A DNA stretch of 64,000 nt from Fagopyrum homotropicum (Eukaryota > Streptophyta > Magnoliopsida > Caryophyllales > Polygonaceae). The notes under the pieces are model-generated. The model saw nothing but the letters and a program-made list of their open reading frames with translations, had not been told where the DNA came from and did no database searches. The stretch covers positions 47,217,001 to 47,281,000 of the forward strand of contig BSWB01000002.1 of NCBI GenBank assembly GCA_033239125.1, written 5' to 3'. Made by a program: the position numbers and the translations under genes. This document shows, piece after piece, positions 23,481 to 35,376 of the stretch (position 1 is the first letter of the stretch; each line of letters begins with the position of its first letter).

Positions 23481-23640
23481 TTTGGCTAAGTTGAACTATA
23501 ATTGGGTCGTTGACTTACTGTCTTGTGGGTCCATGATCTACATTTTTGGCCATATGGGTCGTTGACCTAATATTTTGCGAGTTGCTAAATATTTTCAACG
23601 ATTTTGTTATCCTACATCGAATATTTTCAGAGCTTTTGCT

Positions 23641-23788
23641 ATCCCACATCGATTACTAAGTAAGGTTGATAGTTTGAGAATTTGTATAAATAAAGGGATT
23701 TGAAGATTAAACAATTCATACATTTATTAGCGTATTTGATAAGTTAAAGTATAATTTTTACTCATAACGGATTAATATCCGTTATATT
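23641..23788 (+). pseudogene. U2 snRNA-like unit (copy 3)
   Basis: Perfect USE ATCCCACATCG (23641-23651), 33-bp gap, TATAAATA (23685-23692), body from 23718. The body breaks off after ATCCGTTATA and joins GTAGAGGCAATATTTTAAAATAG, the sequence that precedes the next CTCTCACAATTAACG block. Confidence 0.7.
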
Positions 23789-23866
23789 GTAGAGGCAATA
23801 TTTTAAAATAGAGCTCTCACAATTAACGCAAATAAATTTTTCTATTTTTAAATCCAATAAAAAAAT

Positions 23867-24048
23867 GGGCAATTTTGATAACTAGGCCTTTTTGAAAAAC
23901 TAGAGTAGTAACTAGGTTTTTTAATGTTTCAATTAAGTAAATATACCCCAACTATTTGTATTTATTCTCAAACTTTACACACTCTTCTTTCAAGGGGTAC
24001 ATTTACTAAACACAAAACTACAAAAAGCCTAGTATACCAAATTGTTTC
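23867..24048 (+). mobile_element. MULE-type MITE, 182 bp (copy A)
   Basis: Starts GGGCAATTTTGATAACTAGGC; read inward from the right it starts GAAACAATTTGGTATACTAGGC. The 9-bp duplication TAAAAAAAT flanks it (23858-23866 and 24049-24057), and the array sequence is continuous when it is removed. Two further copies lie at 25026 and 40748. Confidence 0.85.
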
Positions 24049-25025
24049 TAAAAAAATTTTAGGTGATCATTTAGGAGAAATCTTTACGTTGATTTCAATT
24101 TTGACTGTTAAAATTTTTATTGTTAATAAATAATTTTTTAAAATTCAATTTTTTAAATCCCATAAAAAAATTTCAGCTTGTATCTCGCATACAATTTAAC
24201 TAGCAAGATCTCCTAAATATTTTTAAAAATAATTTAATTTGTGTATTTCTTTTATTTTCAAGCCGTCGAAAGTCAAGTAATATATTTTTAGGAAAGATTT
24301 TTTTTATTTTTTTCTTAATTTATTTTGAAGCATTATAAGCTCAATCTATTAACGTTAATTATTTTTATGATTTTGCTATCCCATTCTCAAAGAAGGTTGA
24401 TAGTTTGATAACTTGTATAAATAGAAGGTTTAAAAATTATACAAATCATTCATTTTTTTGGCTAAGTTGAAGAATAATTTTTATTCATATCGGATTAATA
24501 TCTATTATTTGGGTTGTTGACCTACTATTTTGTTGGTCGTTCACCAACATTTTTGGCTTTTTTGTTAAGTTGAGCTATAATTTCATAACTATTTTGTGAA
24601 TCGTTGACCTACTGTTTTGTTAGTCCTTGATCTACATTTTTGGCCATATGGGTCGTTGACCTAATGTTTTGTAAGTTGCTAAATATTTTCAATGATTTTG
24701 TGAGTTATCGACCAACATGTTTGAGAACTTGTATAAATAAAGGGGTTTGGAGATTAAACAAATCATACATTTATTAACCTTTTTGATAAGTTGAAGTATA
24801 ATTTTTATTCATAACGGATTAATATCTGTTATATGGGCCGTTGACTATGAGTCGTTGACCTACTATTTTATGAGTCGTTGACCTACAATTAATAAGAAAG
24901 ATCTCGGATCAGCTTGTATCTCACGTAAAACTTTAACTAGCAAGATCTCCTAAATATTTTAAAAATAATTTGGTTTACGTTTTTCTTTTATTTCCAAGTC
25001 ATCGAAGGTTAAGCAATTCATTTTT

Positions 25026-25205
25026 GAAACAATTTGGTTTACTAGGCTTTTTATAGTTGTGTTTAGTAAATGTACCCCTTGAGAGAAGAGTGTGTAGAGT
25101 TTGAAAATAAATACAAAAGGTTGGGGTATATTTACTTAATTGAAACATTAAAAAGCCTAGTTACTACTATAGTTTTTCAAAAAGGCCTAGTTACCAAAAT
25201 TGCCC
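25026..25205 (-). mobile_element. MULE-type MITE, 180 bp (copy B, inverted)
   Basis: Same family as 23867-24048 in reverse orientation, with its own 9-bp duplication TTCATTTTT (25017-25025 and 25206-25214). Confidence 0.85.
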
Positions 25206-25303
25206 TTCATTTTTTGGCAAGATTTTTATTTATTTATTTTTTAATTTATTATTAAGGATTATAAGCTCAATTTATTTACGTAAATTATTTTCAAGATTTT
25301 GCT

Positions 25304-25492
25304 ATCTCACCTCGATTATGAAGGAAGATTGGTAGTTGGATAACTTATATAAATAAAGGGTTGATAGTTTGATAACTTGTATAAATAGAGGGTTTAGAGA
25401 TTAAACGGATCATACAATTTTTGGCCTTTTGGATAAGATGAAATATAATTTTTATTCATAGTGGATTAACACATGTTGTTTAGGTCGTTGAA
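25304..25492 (+). pseudogene. U2 snRNA-like unit (copy 4, duplicated TATA)
   Basis: USE variant ATCTCACCTCG (25304-25314), 33-bp gap, TATAAATA (25348-25355). The segment TTGATAGTTTGATAACTTGTATAAATA is then duplicated, giving a second TATA at about 25380, which is the one correctly spaced to the body at 25412 (TTGGCCTTTTGG). Confidence 0.6.
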
Positions 25493-25692
25493 CTACTATA
25501 ATGTGAGTTGTTGACCTACTGCTTTATGGATCATTGACCTACATTTTTTGCCTTTTGACTAGGTTGAACTTTAATTTTTATTCATAACGAATTAATATCC
25601 GTTATATCTGTCGTTGACCTAATATTTTGTGAGTTACTAAATATTTTCAACGATTTAGTTATCCCACATTGAATATTTTCTGTGATTTTGCT

Positions 25693-25850
25693 ATACCACA
25701 TCGACAATTAAGTAAGGTTAATAGTTTTAGAACTTGTATAAATAAAGGGTTTGAAGATTAAACAATCATACATTTCTTGACCTTTTTGATAAGTCAAAAT
25801 ATAATTTTTATTCATAACGGATTAATATCCGTTATATGGACCGTTGACTT
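25693..25850 (+). pseudogene. U2 snRNA-like unit (copy 5)
   Basis: USE variant ATACCACATCG (25693-25703), 33-bp gap, TATAAATA (25737-25744), body from 25768. By a hand count against remembered plant U2 positions 1-80, about 56 of 80 bases agree without gaps; many differences are C-to-T or G-to-A. Confidence 0.7.
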
Positions 25851-28800
25851 GTTATTTTATGGGTAGTTGACCTACTATTTTATTGGTCGTTGACCTACTA
25901 TTGTGGGTTGCTAGATATTTTCACTAATTTTGTTATCTCAATCAATTATCTAGTAAGATTGATAGTTTGAGAACTTGTATAAATAGAGGGTTTGAAGATT
26001 AAACAAATCATAAATTTCTTAGCCTTTTGCTAAATTGAAGTATAATTTTTGTTCATAACGGATTAGTATTATTTTCAACGTTTTGCTATTTCACGTCGAT
26101 TATTAAGTAATATTGATGGTTTGAGAACTTGTATAAACAATGGATTTGAAGATAAAATAAATCATAATTTCTCGCCCTTTTGACTAAGTTGAATTATATT
26201 TTTTTATTCATAACGACTTAATATATGTTATTTGGGACGTTGACCTACTGTTTTATGGGTCATTGACCTATTATTTTTGAGTTAAAAGGGTAAGTAGGCC
26301 ATTTATGTATTACTGTGTATTAAATAGGCCATTTTGCACTAATGTAGATAAAGTAGGCCCCAATTAATTTTCTAATAAAGATTAATTCCTAACTAAATGC
26401 ATACCCTGATGGAAATTAAAAAAGTTGATGTGGCAGTTTTAATTAAATAAATATGGTTATTTATTGCGGTCCCCTACAATTTTACTTGGATCTTACAACA
26501 AGACACAAATGTACTTGAAACAATTTCAAAACATAATATTTTTACTGTATGAATGTACACATGTGACAGCCTTACAAAACATATACATATACATAACATG
26601 CATGCTGTAAGGGAGACTCCCCCGTCCCCATCTAATGAGTACGTGGACCTGGCTGACCATCCGTTCCGGATCACTCTGCAACTGTCTATCTCTACAAATC
26701 TATAACACGGATAAACCGTTAGCTAACAATCCAAATATAAGCAGAATAAGGATAGCACAAACACACTCAAGATAACATAAAACAATCATCATGCTGGCAC
26801 ACAAACCGGTTATTATCTGTTCATTAAGTGAGTCACCTTATTCCATTTTACAGTTGTGGCACGAGAAATCTTAAGAGTTCTCGCCTCCGTTCCTTATCCA
26901 ACTGGGTGTAGGTCTAGCTTACCTCCGCCGGTAGCATCACTACAAACCGAGTGTGGACTAGTCCCTACAGAAACCCCCAACGACCTCAAGCTAACTGAGC
27001 AGAATGCCACCGCCCGTTACTCTTAGGCCAAGGTATAGGTCGGTATATAAATATTACTAAAATATAACTATAAGCCTCTCATTCACACACCACTACCATT
27101 ATTCATACTCATATCTAGAAGTCAGCTAAGTAAGCCCAAAGGACTTACGTGAGTCAAGTCGCAACTCTCTTAATCTCAACTCGGTATGTAACCGTAGGAA
27201 CTCAATTGCCTGTTATACAAGACAAGGGAATCAATAATGTATCCCACTTTCTTAGAAGTCTCCAACTTCTAAGATATAAAAAATCGATCAACAAGAGATT
27301 ACCAAAATACCCTTATACAGGTAAATGACCATTTTACCCCTGGTCCCGAAACTTCTAAAAACTCGGAATATGTACTTAAATTATAATTTGAGGCTAACTA
27401 ACCATATTCTACTATCTAGGATGATTTTAAGTAACAACTAGAAAAACTACTCATTTTCTATTTCTCGAAAAGTCACTAAAGTCCAATTACAGCTTCAAAT
27501 ATAAAATTCGAATAATCTTATAAAAATTCCGAAATAATTCCCTAGGTCATCTATGATATCCTATCTACTCGTAGGAGAAAGAATTTCTTAAAACTGTTAA
27601 AGCATCACTTCTACAAAAAAATTCTAAAGTTGGTTACAACACCTAACGAACAACACACTGTCTTAACTTTGAAAAATCATAACTCCTAAACTACTCGCTG
27701 GATTTATCCCAAATTTTGATATGTTCTAATATAAAATCTTATCTATAATATATCCAAAATTTAGCTGCAAAGGAGATCAAAATCCTATTTAAAACTATCT
27801 CCCAAAACCGAATTTCAGCACAATAGAAAAACTGTTTACGACTCAATCTTGGAAAAATCATAAATCCAAAACCACTCGCTGGATGCCTCTCAAATTTTAA
27901 TATGTTCTACAACAATATGTCAACTATATCATATCCAAAATTCAGCCAAAAAGAATGAGTTTAGCATACCTAAATCTGGTCACAAAGTTGGCTGCTCGCC
28001 AATATAGAAAACTGAGAAACTGCAACAGCTCAACTACGCTACTTTGGGACCTTATAACTTTTAATCCGACCGTTCATTTGTTCTCAAATTTGGACACAGT
28101 AAACTACATATATCCATCTACCATCTATCAAAAATTCAACGGTGGATCTTCAATATAACTCCTTAACATTAGTCTACAATATTGACAGTTTCTAACTCTC
28201 CCAAAACTGAAAAAAAAAAAACGAGTTTACAGCAGGTTCTTGGTTCCACCATTCTTGACAGCCCAACTCAGAAGCTACTCTTTACTTACACACCTCTTGA
28301 CTCCACACTCATAACCAACCACAAAAGCTACACATCCTAACCAATCATCCAACATCAAAAGATCTACTAACTAATTCTCTCAATCTATATAACATAACCG
28401 CAAGTGAAACAGATGGGGAACTTACTCAGCAATGATGCAGGAAGAATCCTAGAGATGCCATCAACCGGGCTGCTAGAGTGTTGCTACACCCGGGAGGGTT
28501 TGAGGTTCAGACGAGGCTGTAAAAGGCCATAGGACACCACAACATCCGTTAAGCAGAAACATTGTTCGATTGAAGAGAAACGTGGCAAGGGAGGTAGGAG
28601 TCCTTACACTGTTGAAGACAATCTTGATGTGCAGAAGCTTGAAGGCGGCTCGTCATTGAGGTAGTTGGCCGGTCGTCTCTACTTTGCAGCTGGGCAAGTC
28701 TTGGTTATGCACGTTCGTTGGTATGGACTGCGTGCAGAGGCTGGGGACTCCTGTCGCTGGTGCTTCGTGAAGGAGAGTGAGAGAGACGAGGATGGGCGTG

Positions 28801-29094
28801 CTGTATGTAGAGATTGATCGAGAGAGGGACTCCTTTGCAGAAGGTAAGACGGGAAGAGTGGGGCTGCTGCGTTGAAGGCCGCTGCTGAAGACCAAAGGGA
28901 AGGCGAAGAGGAAAGTGAGGGAGACGGTTCTTCTGCAGAAGGCAAGGCGAGGAAGGAGAGCAGCGCGTGGTACGTGATAGCGAGAGAAGGAAGAGAGGGT
29001 CATTAGGGTTTCCGTGAGAGAGGGAGAGAGTATGGGCTGGCTGTAACAGCTGGTGAGTTTTGGGCTGGCCGGCCATACTCGAGATCAGGCCTTG

Positions 29095-29260
29095 TCTGGG
29101 CCTCGTCAAGGCTTGTCTTGGCCTTGTCAACTGCTTGTCTGGGCCTTGTCAACTGCTTGTCTGGGCCTCGTCAACTGCTTGTCTGGGCCTCGTCACAGCT
29201 TTGTCATGATCTCGTCAACTGCTTGTCTGGGCCTCGTCACAGCTTTGTCATGATCTCGTC
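29095..29260. repeat. Minisatellite of ~23-24 bp in the LTR
   Basis: Repeats of CTGCTTGTCTGGGCCTCGTCAA with variants. Related GACAAGGCC sequence occurs in the other LTRs near 40100 and 44795. Confidence 0.8.
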
Positions 29261-29280
29261 TAAAGTCGTCGTTAATGATT

Positions 29281-29490
29281 AATTATAAGAATTAGGGTTT
29301 GATATAATTCTATCATTTTATGTGAATTAAATTCTACATAAAATGATAAATAATTATAAGAATTAGGATTTGATATAATTCTATCATTTTATGTGAATTA
29401 AATTCTACATAAAATGATAAATAATTATAGGAATTATAGCTTGATATAATTTTATCATTTTATGTGAATTAGCTTCTACATAAAATGATA
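29281..29490. repeat. Three 71-bp tandem repeats, each able to form a hairpin
   Basis: Units start at 29281, 29352 and 29423. Each contains ATCATTTTATGT and, about 12 bp later, ACATAAAATGAT, a 12-bp perfect inverted repeat. Single versions occur in the LTRs at about 40190 and 42520, so the hairpin belongs to the LTR family. Confidence 0.85.
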
Positions 29491-30049
29491 AAATTTGTGA
29501 AGAAAGACTTGCTAGATAGAATGGAAAACCGTCAATGGCTCAAAGACCGATTTGATTCGGAATTAAACGGAAATAAAAATTCCGGATATTACAAGGAAAG
29601 AAAATATACATTCCTTGGAAACGTGATACAAGAATCATAAAATTCCCCCATTTTTGCGTCCATAACAACCATATTTACAGAGTTTTCGTCTACTGTCATA
29701 AACATTGTCTCTATTTTTTGTTCGATTACTGCCGATTTATTTCGTTTTGATGATCTGTTTGTTCAATCATTACGGCTGTGTGATCATCGACATTCGGATT
29801 GTCAATCTGTAGATTCAATCGTTTGTTTTGTGCGATTTTTGAGACAAAAAAACTCGATCTGTAGATCCAATCGTTTTGAGACATTTTTGTCCAGATCTGT
29901 GAGGTATGTACATTCAATCCTCTAATTGGTGGCTAATTCGCACATTTGCTCTGCGTAATTTATGTATATGGTTCATATTTTGTATTTCGTATATTTATAT
30001 GTCAGTGATCTTCTATGTGCTGAGTGTTGATATTGATGAAGGAGACGAA

Positions 30050-30540
30050 CATAATTTATGTATCTGCTAATATTATGTAGTTGTTAAATTTATGTGTTAG
30101 TAATGATGAAGGTGACGAACATAATTTATGTATCTGCTAATATTATGTAGTTGTTAAATTTATGTGTCAGTAATGACGAAGGTGACGAACATAATTTATG
30201 TATCTGCTAATATTATGTAGTTGTTAAATTTATGTGTCAGTAATTATGTATCTGCTAATATTATGTAGTTGTTAAATTTATGTGTCAGTAATGACGAAGG
30301 TGACGAACATAATTTATGTATCTGTTAATATTATGTAGTTGTTAAATTTGGCGTTGATTTTTATGTGCTGAGTGTTAGTAATGATGAAAGTGACAAACAT
30401 AATTTATGTATCTGCTAATATTATGTAGTTGTTAAATTTATGTGTCAGTAATGACGAAGGTGACGAACATAATTTATGTATCTGCTAATATTATGTAGTT
30501 GTTAAATTTATGTGGCGTTGATTTTTATGTATCTGCTTAA
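30050..30540. repeat. 70-bp tandem repeats
   Basis: TATCTGCTAATATTATGTAG recurs at about 30061, 30131 and 30201 (period 70), then in shortened and variant copies to about 30540. Most units also carry AAGGTGACGAACATAATT. Confidence 0.85.
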
Positions 30541-30817
30541 AATTATGTACATAATCTTTCATCACTGTTGATTCGAATACATAAATTTCACAGAAATGGA
30601 TAATTTCAAAATTAAGGCCATGTAGTTAAAGATCAACAATGGCGGTTTTGAGTATGGATTTTAGGGAAAACGTTCATCAACTATTTTCGGTTTGAACCAA
30701 AATCGAAGCCATTAAAATGGTATATTGTTGAGAGAATTTGGAATACTTACAAGGATTGATTGTTGTTACACAAAGAATAGATCAGACAGGAGGTTGAAGA
30801 CGGTCGAAGTTCACAAT

Positions 30818-30937
30818 TTGAAGATGGAGGTTGCGAATGGAGAATCTCACGATCCAATGGAGGTTCCGTTGAAGATGGAGGTTGCGAATGGAGAATCTCA
30901 CGATCCAATGGAGGTTCCGTTGAAGATGGAGGTTGCG
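30818..30937 (+). repeat. 51-bp in-frame tandem repeat
   Basis: Two full copies (30818, 30869) and a partial third (30920). In the open frame 30725-31036 each encodes 17 residues containing MEVANGESHDPMEV. No known domain was recognised and the frame may be fortuitous. Confidence 0.7.
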
Positions 30938-31160
30938 AAGATACCGTATCATGCTGTTGCCTTTTTTTATGGATTTAATATATCTTTAACAAATTGGTGT
31001 AGAAGATACCGTATCATGCTATTGCCTTTTTTTTAATTTAATATATCTTTAACTTTTAGGCAGTTATTATGCTACATTACTAATTTGCCCTTAAATAGCT
31101 ATCTTATTACCCATGATTTATAATTTCTTTTAGCTTTATTTTTTTGGAAGAAAAATAGAG

Positions 31161-31197
31161 GGCCCTATTTTGTATCATGGATACAAAAAGGGCCCTT
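31161..31197. repeat. Short hairpin with GGGCCC stem
   Basis: GGGCCCTATTTTGTATC and GATACAAAAAGGGCCC are near-perfect inverted repeats around a short ATG loop. Confidence 0.7.
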
Positions 31198-31515
31198 CTA
31201 CACCAATTTTCTCACTATTTTTTGGGCCGCTGAATTTTCAGCTATTTTGCAATATCACCTCGATTATCAAGTAAGACTCATAATTTGAGAAATTGGAAGG
31301 GTTTGAAGATTAAACAAATCATAAATTTCTTGCCCTTTTAGTTAAGTTGATAGTTTGCGAACTATCTGTTATATGGGTCGTTGATCTACGGTTTTGTCAA
31401 TCGCTGACCTACTGTTTTCTGGGTCGCTAAATATTTTTATGTCCTTATGTCGAATAAATTATATACGTAAAGTAATTTTTGGTTTATATCACCACCATAC
31501 GCAACTTTCAAATCA

Positions 31516-32107
31516 TCTATATATACTACTAAAGCATCACCCATTTTGTCAACATGTCAAACTCTAAGGCCGTCCACATCAACATTTTTTTTAATTTATT
31601 TACAGATTTGCCACAACCTATTTACAGATTTGCCATTAATTATTTTATAAGAAAATTTTTTATTAGAATTTGTAAACAGTCATCATGCCACGTCAATTTT
31701 ATTAAAATAAATAATTAAAAAAAATAAATCTACTTATTTACCAATCAAAATTAACAAACTAATCTATTCTAACTCGATTTGTTGAGAAAATCTAACGCAA
31801 ATCTTCAAACAAGATTTGACACATTTGTTAAATTTAAAACTAAATTAAATTTTGCTCCTCTATCTAAATCTAAGTAAAAGTGATAATATATTAAGGTATA
31901 ATATAATACTCGAATAATAATCTTTGTAATAGAAATTTAATTATGTTCTTTTATTTATTTAAAATAAACTAATCCTCACATGTTAATCATATTAATTAGT
32001 AAAAATAGTTTTATTATAGATTGATATCAAATATATGATGCATAAAAGTAAAAATATAATATTTTTTATTTTGACAACCCCGCACAAAAGTGCGGGCACT
32101 AAACTAG
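31516..32107 (+). mobile_element. Short non-autonomous Helitron
   Basis: Begins TCTATATATACTACTAAAG after an A and ends with the hairpin CCCGCACAAAAGTGCGGG, then CACTAAACTAG followed by T. A 5' TC, a GC-rich hairpin about ten bases from the end, CTAG and insertion between A and T are the standard Helitron features. The 592-bp interior has no coding frame. Confidence 0.8.
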
Positions 32108-32122
32108 TTTTATTAACATATA

Positions 32123-32150
32123 CCCGTGCAAGGCACGGAATATAAACTAG
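32123..32150 (+). mobile_element. Second Helitron-like 3' terminus
   Basis: CCGTGCAAGGCACGG forms a hairpin, followed by AATATAAACTAG and a T. Its 5' end is not certain; the similar 5' end at 19898 is a candidate, with the 592-bp Helitron nested just inside. Confidence 0.55.
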
Positions 32151-32213
32151 TTTTTTTGTAAAACACTATAACGGATACCAAGTCAACCAACTCTAAATAT
32201 CCTAACCATTGAG

Positions 32214-32920
32214 TAGGGATGACAATGGATCGGGTGGTGGGTGGATGACCTTGTCCGCCACCCGATCCGCGAGAAAATCTCATCCACCCCACCCAATCCG
32301 TCACCCGCCAAACCCACCACCCGCATCCGATCCACCCGCATCTAACGGATGAAGCGGGTGGATCAGGTGATATTCGGGTGTTCTACGCATTTCCTTTAAA
32401 TCGATATTATACTCGGATTCGAATGTGAAAAATTAATAATAATAAAAATAAATTCAATCCAAAAAAGTCTTATCCATAAAAACATGATAAATATAAAGTC
32501 AACACAAATCATCCAAGTGGAAATATTACAAGAAGTGTTATAAGTTTAAGTTCTTGAAAAATAATGAAATTTAGCAATACATAACATACAATAAGATCAT
32601 AATAGGAAGTGAACAAATGTACAAATTTTTCCAATCAATCGGTAAATCACCAATTTATAAATCAAAAGGGAACTAAAGATCACTAACCAAGTAAACAACC
32701 AATAAATTTATAACGAGTGTAAGCGGGTGAAACGGGTCGGATGGGTGGATGGATGATGGATCGGGTGATGGGTGGATGAAAGGTCCATCCGAATCCAACC
32801 CGATCCATCACCCGCTTCATCCGCCATCCGCTTTCACCCGCTTCATGTCGGGTTCTCACCCTTTTATTATGGATCGGATTATCGTGTGTCCGTCGGGTTC
32901 AGATGAAATTGCCATCCCTA
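32214..32920. mobile_element. Non-autonomous hAT element, 707 bp
   Basis: Ends TAGGGATGACAAT and ATTGCCATCCCTA are inverted repeats with one mismatch. The perfect 8-bp duplication CCATTGAG flanks it (32206-32213 and 32921-32928). Both subterminal regions are packed with GCGGGTGGAT/ATCCACCCGC-type repeats, typical binding-site clusters of hAT elements. No transposase. Confidence 0.92.
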
Positions 32921-32928
32921 CCATTGAG

Positions 32929-34690
32929 TAGCCTAAAACTCATTCAGATTCAATCAAGACAACCTTAAGACCTGAATAAATGTTAGATATGTCTTCTCAA
33001 GATCAACTAGTTCTAAATAAGACAGGATCATATGCCAGATAACAAACCCGAAGCAAAGCCCCGAAACCGAAATCAGACCCCCCTGTGTAGACTCAAATCA
33101 ACCAAAACTTGAGAAACAATATATGCTACTACGACTTAGTTGCTCAACCGGGCATATCTGATCCTAACAATATACATAAAAAGTAAATCCTAGATGATCA
33201 AGGTAGAGATAAATCGAATCAAATCATATAAATGAACCATGGGAGTGTGAATATTACTTGTAATTACATTAAAGAAAAGAAACCTTACAACCGAATTCAA
33301 TAAAAGGTTTCAATGTCTAACTAAGCAAATTAAAAAGTCCAATATTTGTCTACGAGAGATAATGTTTTGGACCTCATAGACAAAAGATACACATATCTTA
33401 GCTCGGACACCAGTGACAAAGGAGACGATGAATTGAGTCTTGATTTCCACAACCTCAATGTGGTTCTAATCCCACATGACGAGGATTCCACACCCGTCAT
33501 CGACATGAAAATTAGTGATGTAATTCTAATCCAGAAATCGGGATCCCATCAAACGATCAATCTCATTAGGTCTAATATTGAAACTTCGTCTCAAGGAACA
33601 CAATTGTATTGTATTCCTTCATGAGAACTCTCAAATCACTTTATATTCGGGGTTGGTTAAAACCCTAAACGTCCCAAGAGATTACACTCATTGGGAAACA
33701 AAGTGTTTACCCTCCCATCAACCAACACCCGTACCCCCCTAGCTTGCGATTTGGAAGCAAGCCTAGTCGACCTAAGCCACTCCTATTTACCCCCATTAGA
33801 ACAATACCGGCTACCGTGGTTCTTGACCCTTCCCTCTTTCACCTTGGGCGTTGGTCATTGAAGAGCGGCTCACTCGCTCATCAAACCTAGATAGGACCTA
33901 GGTGAACCCTTCATCCTTTTTGTCATTGTGTGGATCAGAACTTTGTGAAAACTCAAAGTTTTACAAAATAACCTAATACCATTATAAATTCTAAATTTTA
34001 ATAAGTGAGTCATCTAAGAATTCTAGAGAAACCCACGTATTCATATATCAAAGTAAAATATGTTGAGAAAATTGGCGCTTTTTCAAGTGACATCGAGTGT
34101 GTATAATATTTTGTATAATTGACCGTCACTCACGCTTCTCTCTTAGTCAAGACTCAAGGGTTTATCTTGTTTGTTTCTCTTGTAATTAGAGAGGTGAATA
34201 ATTCCTACCGGTCTTCCTTATTGCTACCCTTCTTGTCTATAATTTTGAGAGGCACGTGAATGTTGACCGCTCTACCTCCACATAATTTATTCAGAAGCAT
34301 TATTTAGACCCCAATTGAAAGGCTTTTTATTGACATGAATAAGACTCACCAAGTCCTTATAAATGATTATACAGCTACATTTCCAACAACGCTGGAGCAA
34401 ATGTATACGCCCCCACAGCTCCCATGTTGCCGCTCATTCACACTACACAATCAATAAACATCAAATTTTCATTTTATTACTCCTTTTTTATTTCAACAAA
34501 CTACCCACACTTCTTTCTTATGCTTTAATTGATTGCCTAAATAACGTAAAATTTTTATTTATTTATATATTTTGGAATCATTTGTTTTACAAAAAGGTCA
34601 GCTTTGTTAAATAAGATTCTAATTTTATATATGCTAATCGTAAACAGATACAAAGGTGGTAATTGTGTGTTGTTTAATATGATTTTATAG
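32929..34690. other. Unassigned intergenic DNA
   Basis: No gene, RNA or clear element was recognised. A 92-codon frame at 33346-33624 begins without a convincing start and shows no known motif. A small inverted pair CTAGCTTGC / GCAAGCCTAG lies at about 33739-33766. Confidence 0.45.
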
Positions 34691-34789
34691 CTTAACGTAT
34701 CCCCGTATACGGTTCCTTATTTTGAGAAATGAGACAAAGTATAGGACTTTAGGGATACGATTACTTTAGAAAAGAACGTTATCCCCATA

Positions 34790-34956
34790 TAATTGTAAGT
34801 TAACGATTTTAAAAATAAAATATTATTCCGATATGAATAATAATGATACTTGAACTTAACCAAAAGGCCAAGAAATATATTATTCATATAATCCTTAGAC
34901 TCCCTATATATACAAGTTCTAAAACCATCAATCTTAGTAACTAATCGACGTGGGAT
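34790..34956 (-). pseudogene. U2 snRNA-like unit (copy 6)
   Basis: On the minus strand: USE variant ATCCCACGTCG (34956-34946), 33-bp gap, TATATATA (34912-34905), body from 34880, again 32 bp from the TATA start. The first 30 body bases agree with remembered U2 at about 25 positions (TTTCTTGGCCTTTTGGTTAAG), the best 5' match in the window. Confidence 0.7.
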
Positions 34957-35376
34957 AAAAAAATTTTCAAAAATTTTAACGTAAATAAATCAGTCTAATA
35001 ATCATTTGAAAAAAAAAAAAAACTTCCCTAAAATTAAACTTTAGGGGTACTATTAATTAACCAAAATAACATGAAAAGATTTCACGTAAATAGAAATAAA
35101 AAACTAACAGAAAAAATCGGACTACATTTATTTTTATTTAAAAAATTATCTAAAAAATTGATTGGTTCCAACAATAAAAAGGAACGTGAAATAGTTCCAC
35201 TAACATATTTTTAATTTGTTAACAAAAGATTATCCGGTTTAAAAAATAGTTTAAAAAATAAAAATTTAATGGCCAAAAGTGTATCATTTGTATAGTCAAA
35301 ATCTTGAAAATATTTAACGTTAATAGATAAGGCTGACTAAAAAAACTCGAGGGGCACAGTTACGACCCACATAATT

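Larger units (their letters stand above)
26478..29593 (-). mobile_element. Truncated LTR (TGTAATATCCGG family), minus orientation
   Basis: The right end reads CCGGATATTACA (start of the LTR on the minus strand). The body parallels the solo LTR at 37271-40318, for example GGATCTTACAACAAGACACAAAT near the left and the CACCGCCCGTTA segment near 27008. The first ~100 bp seen in that copy are missing at the left, so no target duplication can be read. Internal tandem repeats are listed separately. Open frames at 28650-29130 belong to this LTR. Confidence 0.7.
29594..31250. other. Unassigned, probably transposon-derived DNA with tandem repeats
   Basis: No gene was recognised. It contains the 70-bp repeats (about 30050-30540), a 51-bp repeat in an open frame (30818-30937) and a strong hairpin (31161-31197). 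It lies between the truncated LTR and a resumed piece of the U2-like array, so it may be an inserted element. Confidence 0.4.
19898..31460 (+). repeat. Plus-strand array of U2 snRNA-derived units with Helitron-like 5' end
   Basis: The array opens with A|TCTATATACACTACTAAAG, a Helitron-style 5' end, then TGATGTGGCGCGCTGTGAAGG and AAATAGAGCTCTCACAATTAACG. The last block recurs at about 22831 and 23817, giving units of roughly 706 and 986 bp. In between are repeated snRNA-like promoters and U2-like bodies (listed separately), plus weaker copies at 22698-22798, 24378-24522, 24732-24846, 25935-26070, 26088-26260 and 31252-31395. A solo LTR, two MITEs and a truncated LTR interrupt it. Whether a Helitron carries the array or merely borders it is inference. 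Confidence 0.65.

Noticed and set aside
26275..26470. Possible MITE with TAGGCCATTT motifs
   Set aside because: No matching second end or target duplication could be found.
28653..29130. Three overlapping minus-strand frames of 88-141 codons
   Set aside because: They are in a GC-richer part of an LTR, overlap each other in different frames and show no domain.
29281..29490. Tandem repeats considered as CRISPR-like or as a microRNA precursor
   Set aside because: The repeats are contiguous without unique spacers, the genome is a plant's, and the hairpin stem is too short for a typical plant microRNA.
33346..33624. 92-codon frame in unassigned DNA
   Set aside because: It has no ATG at its start, no recognised motif and no splice context.
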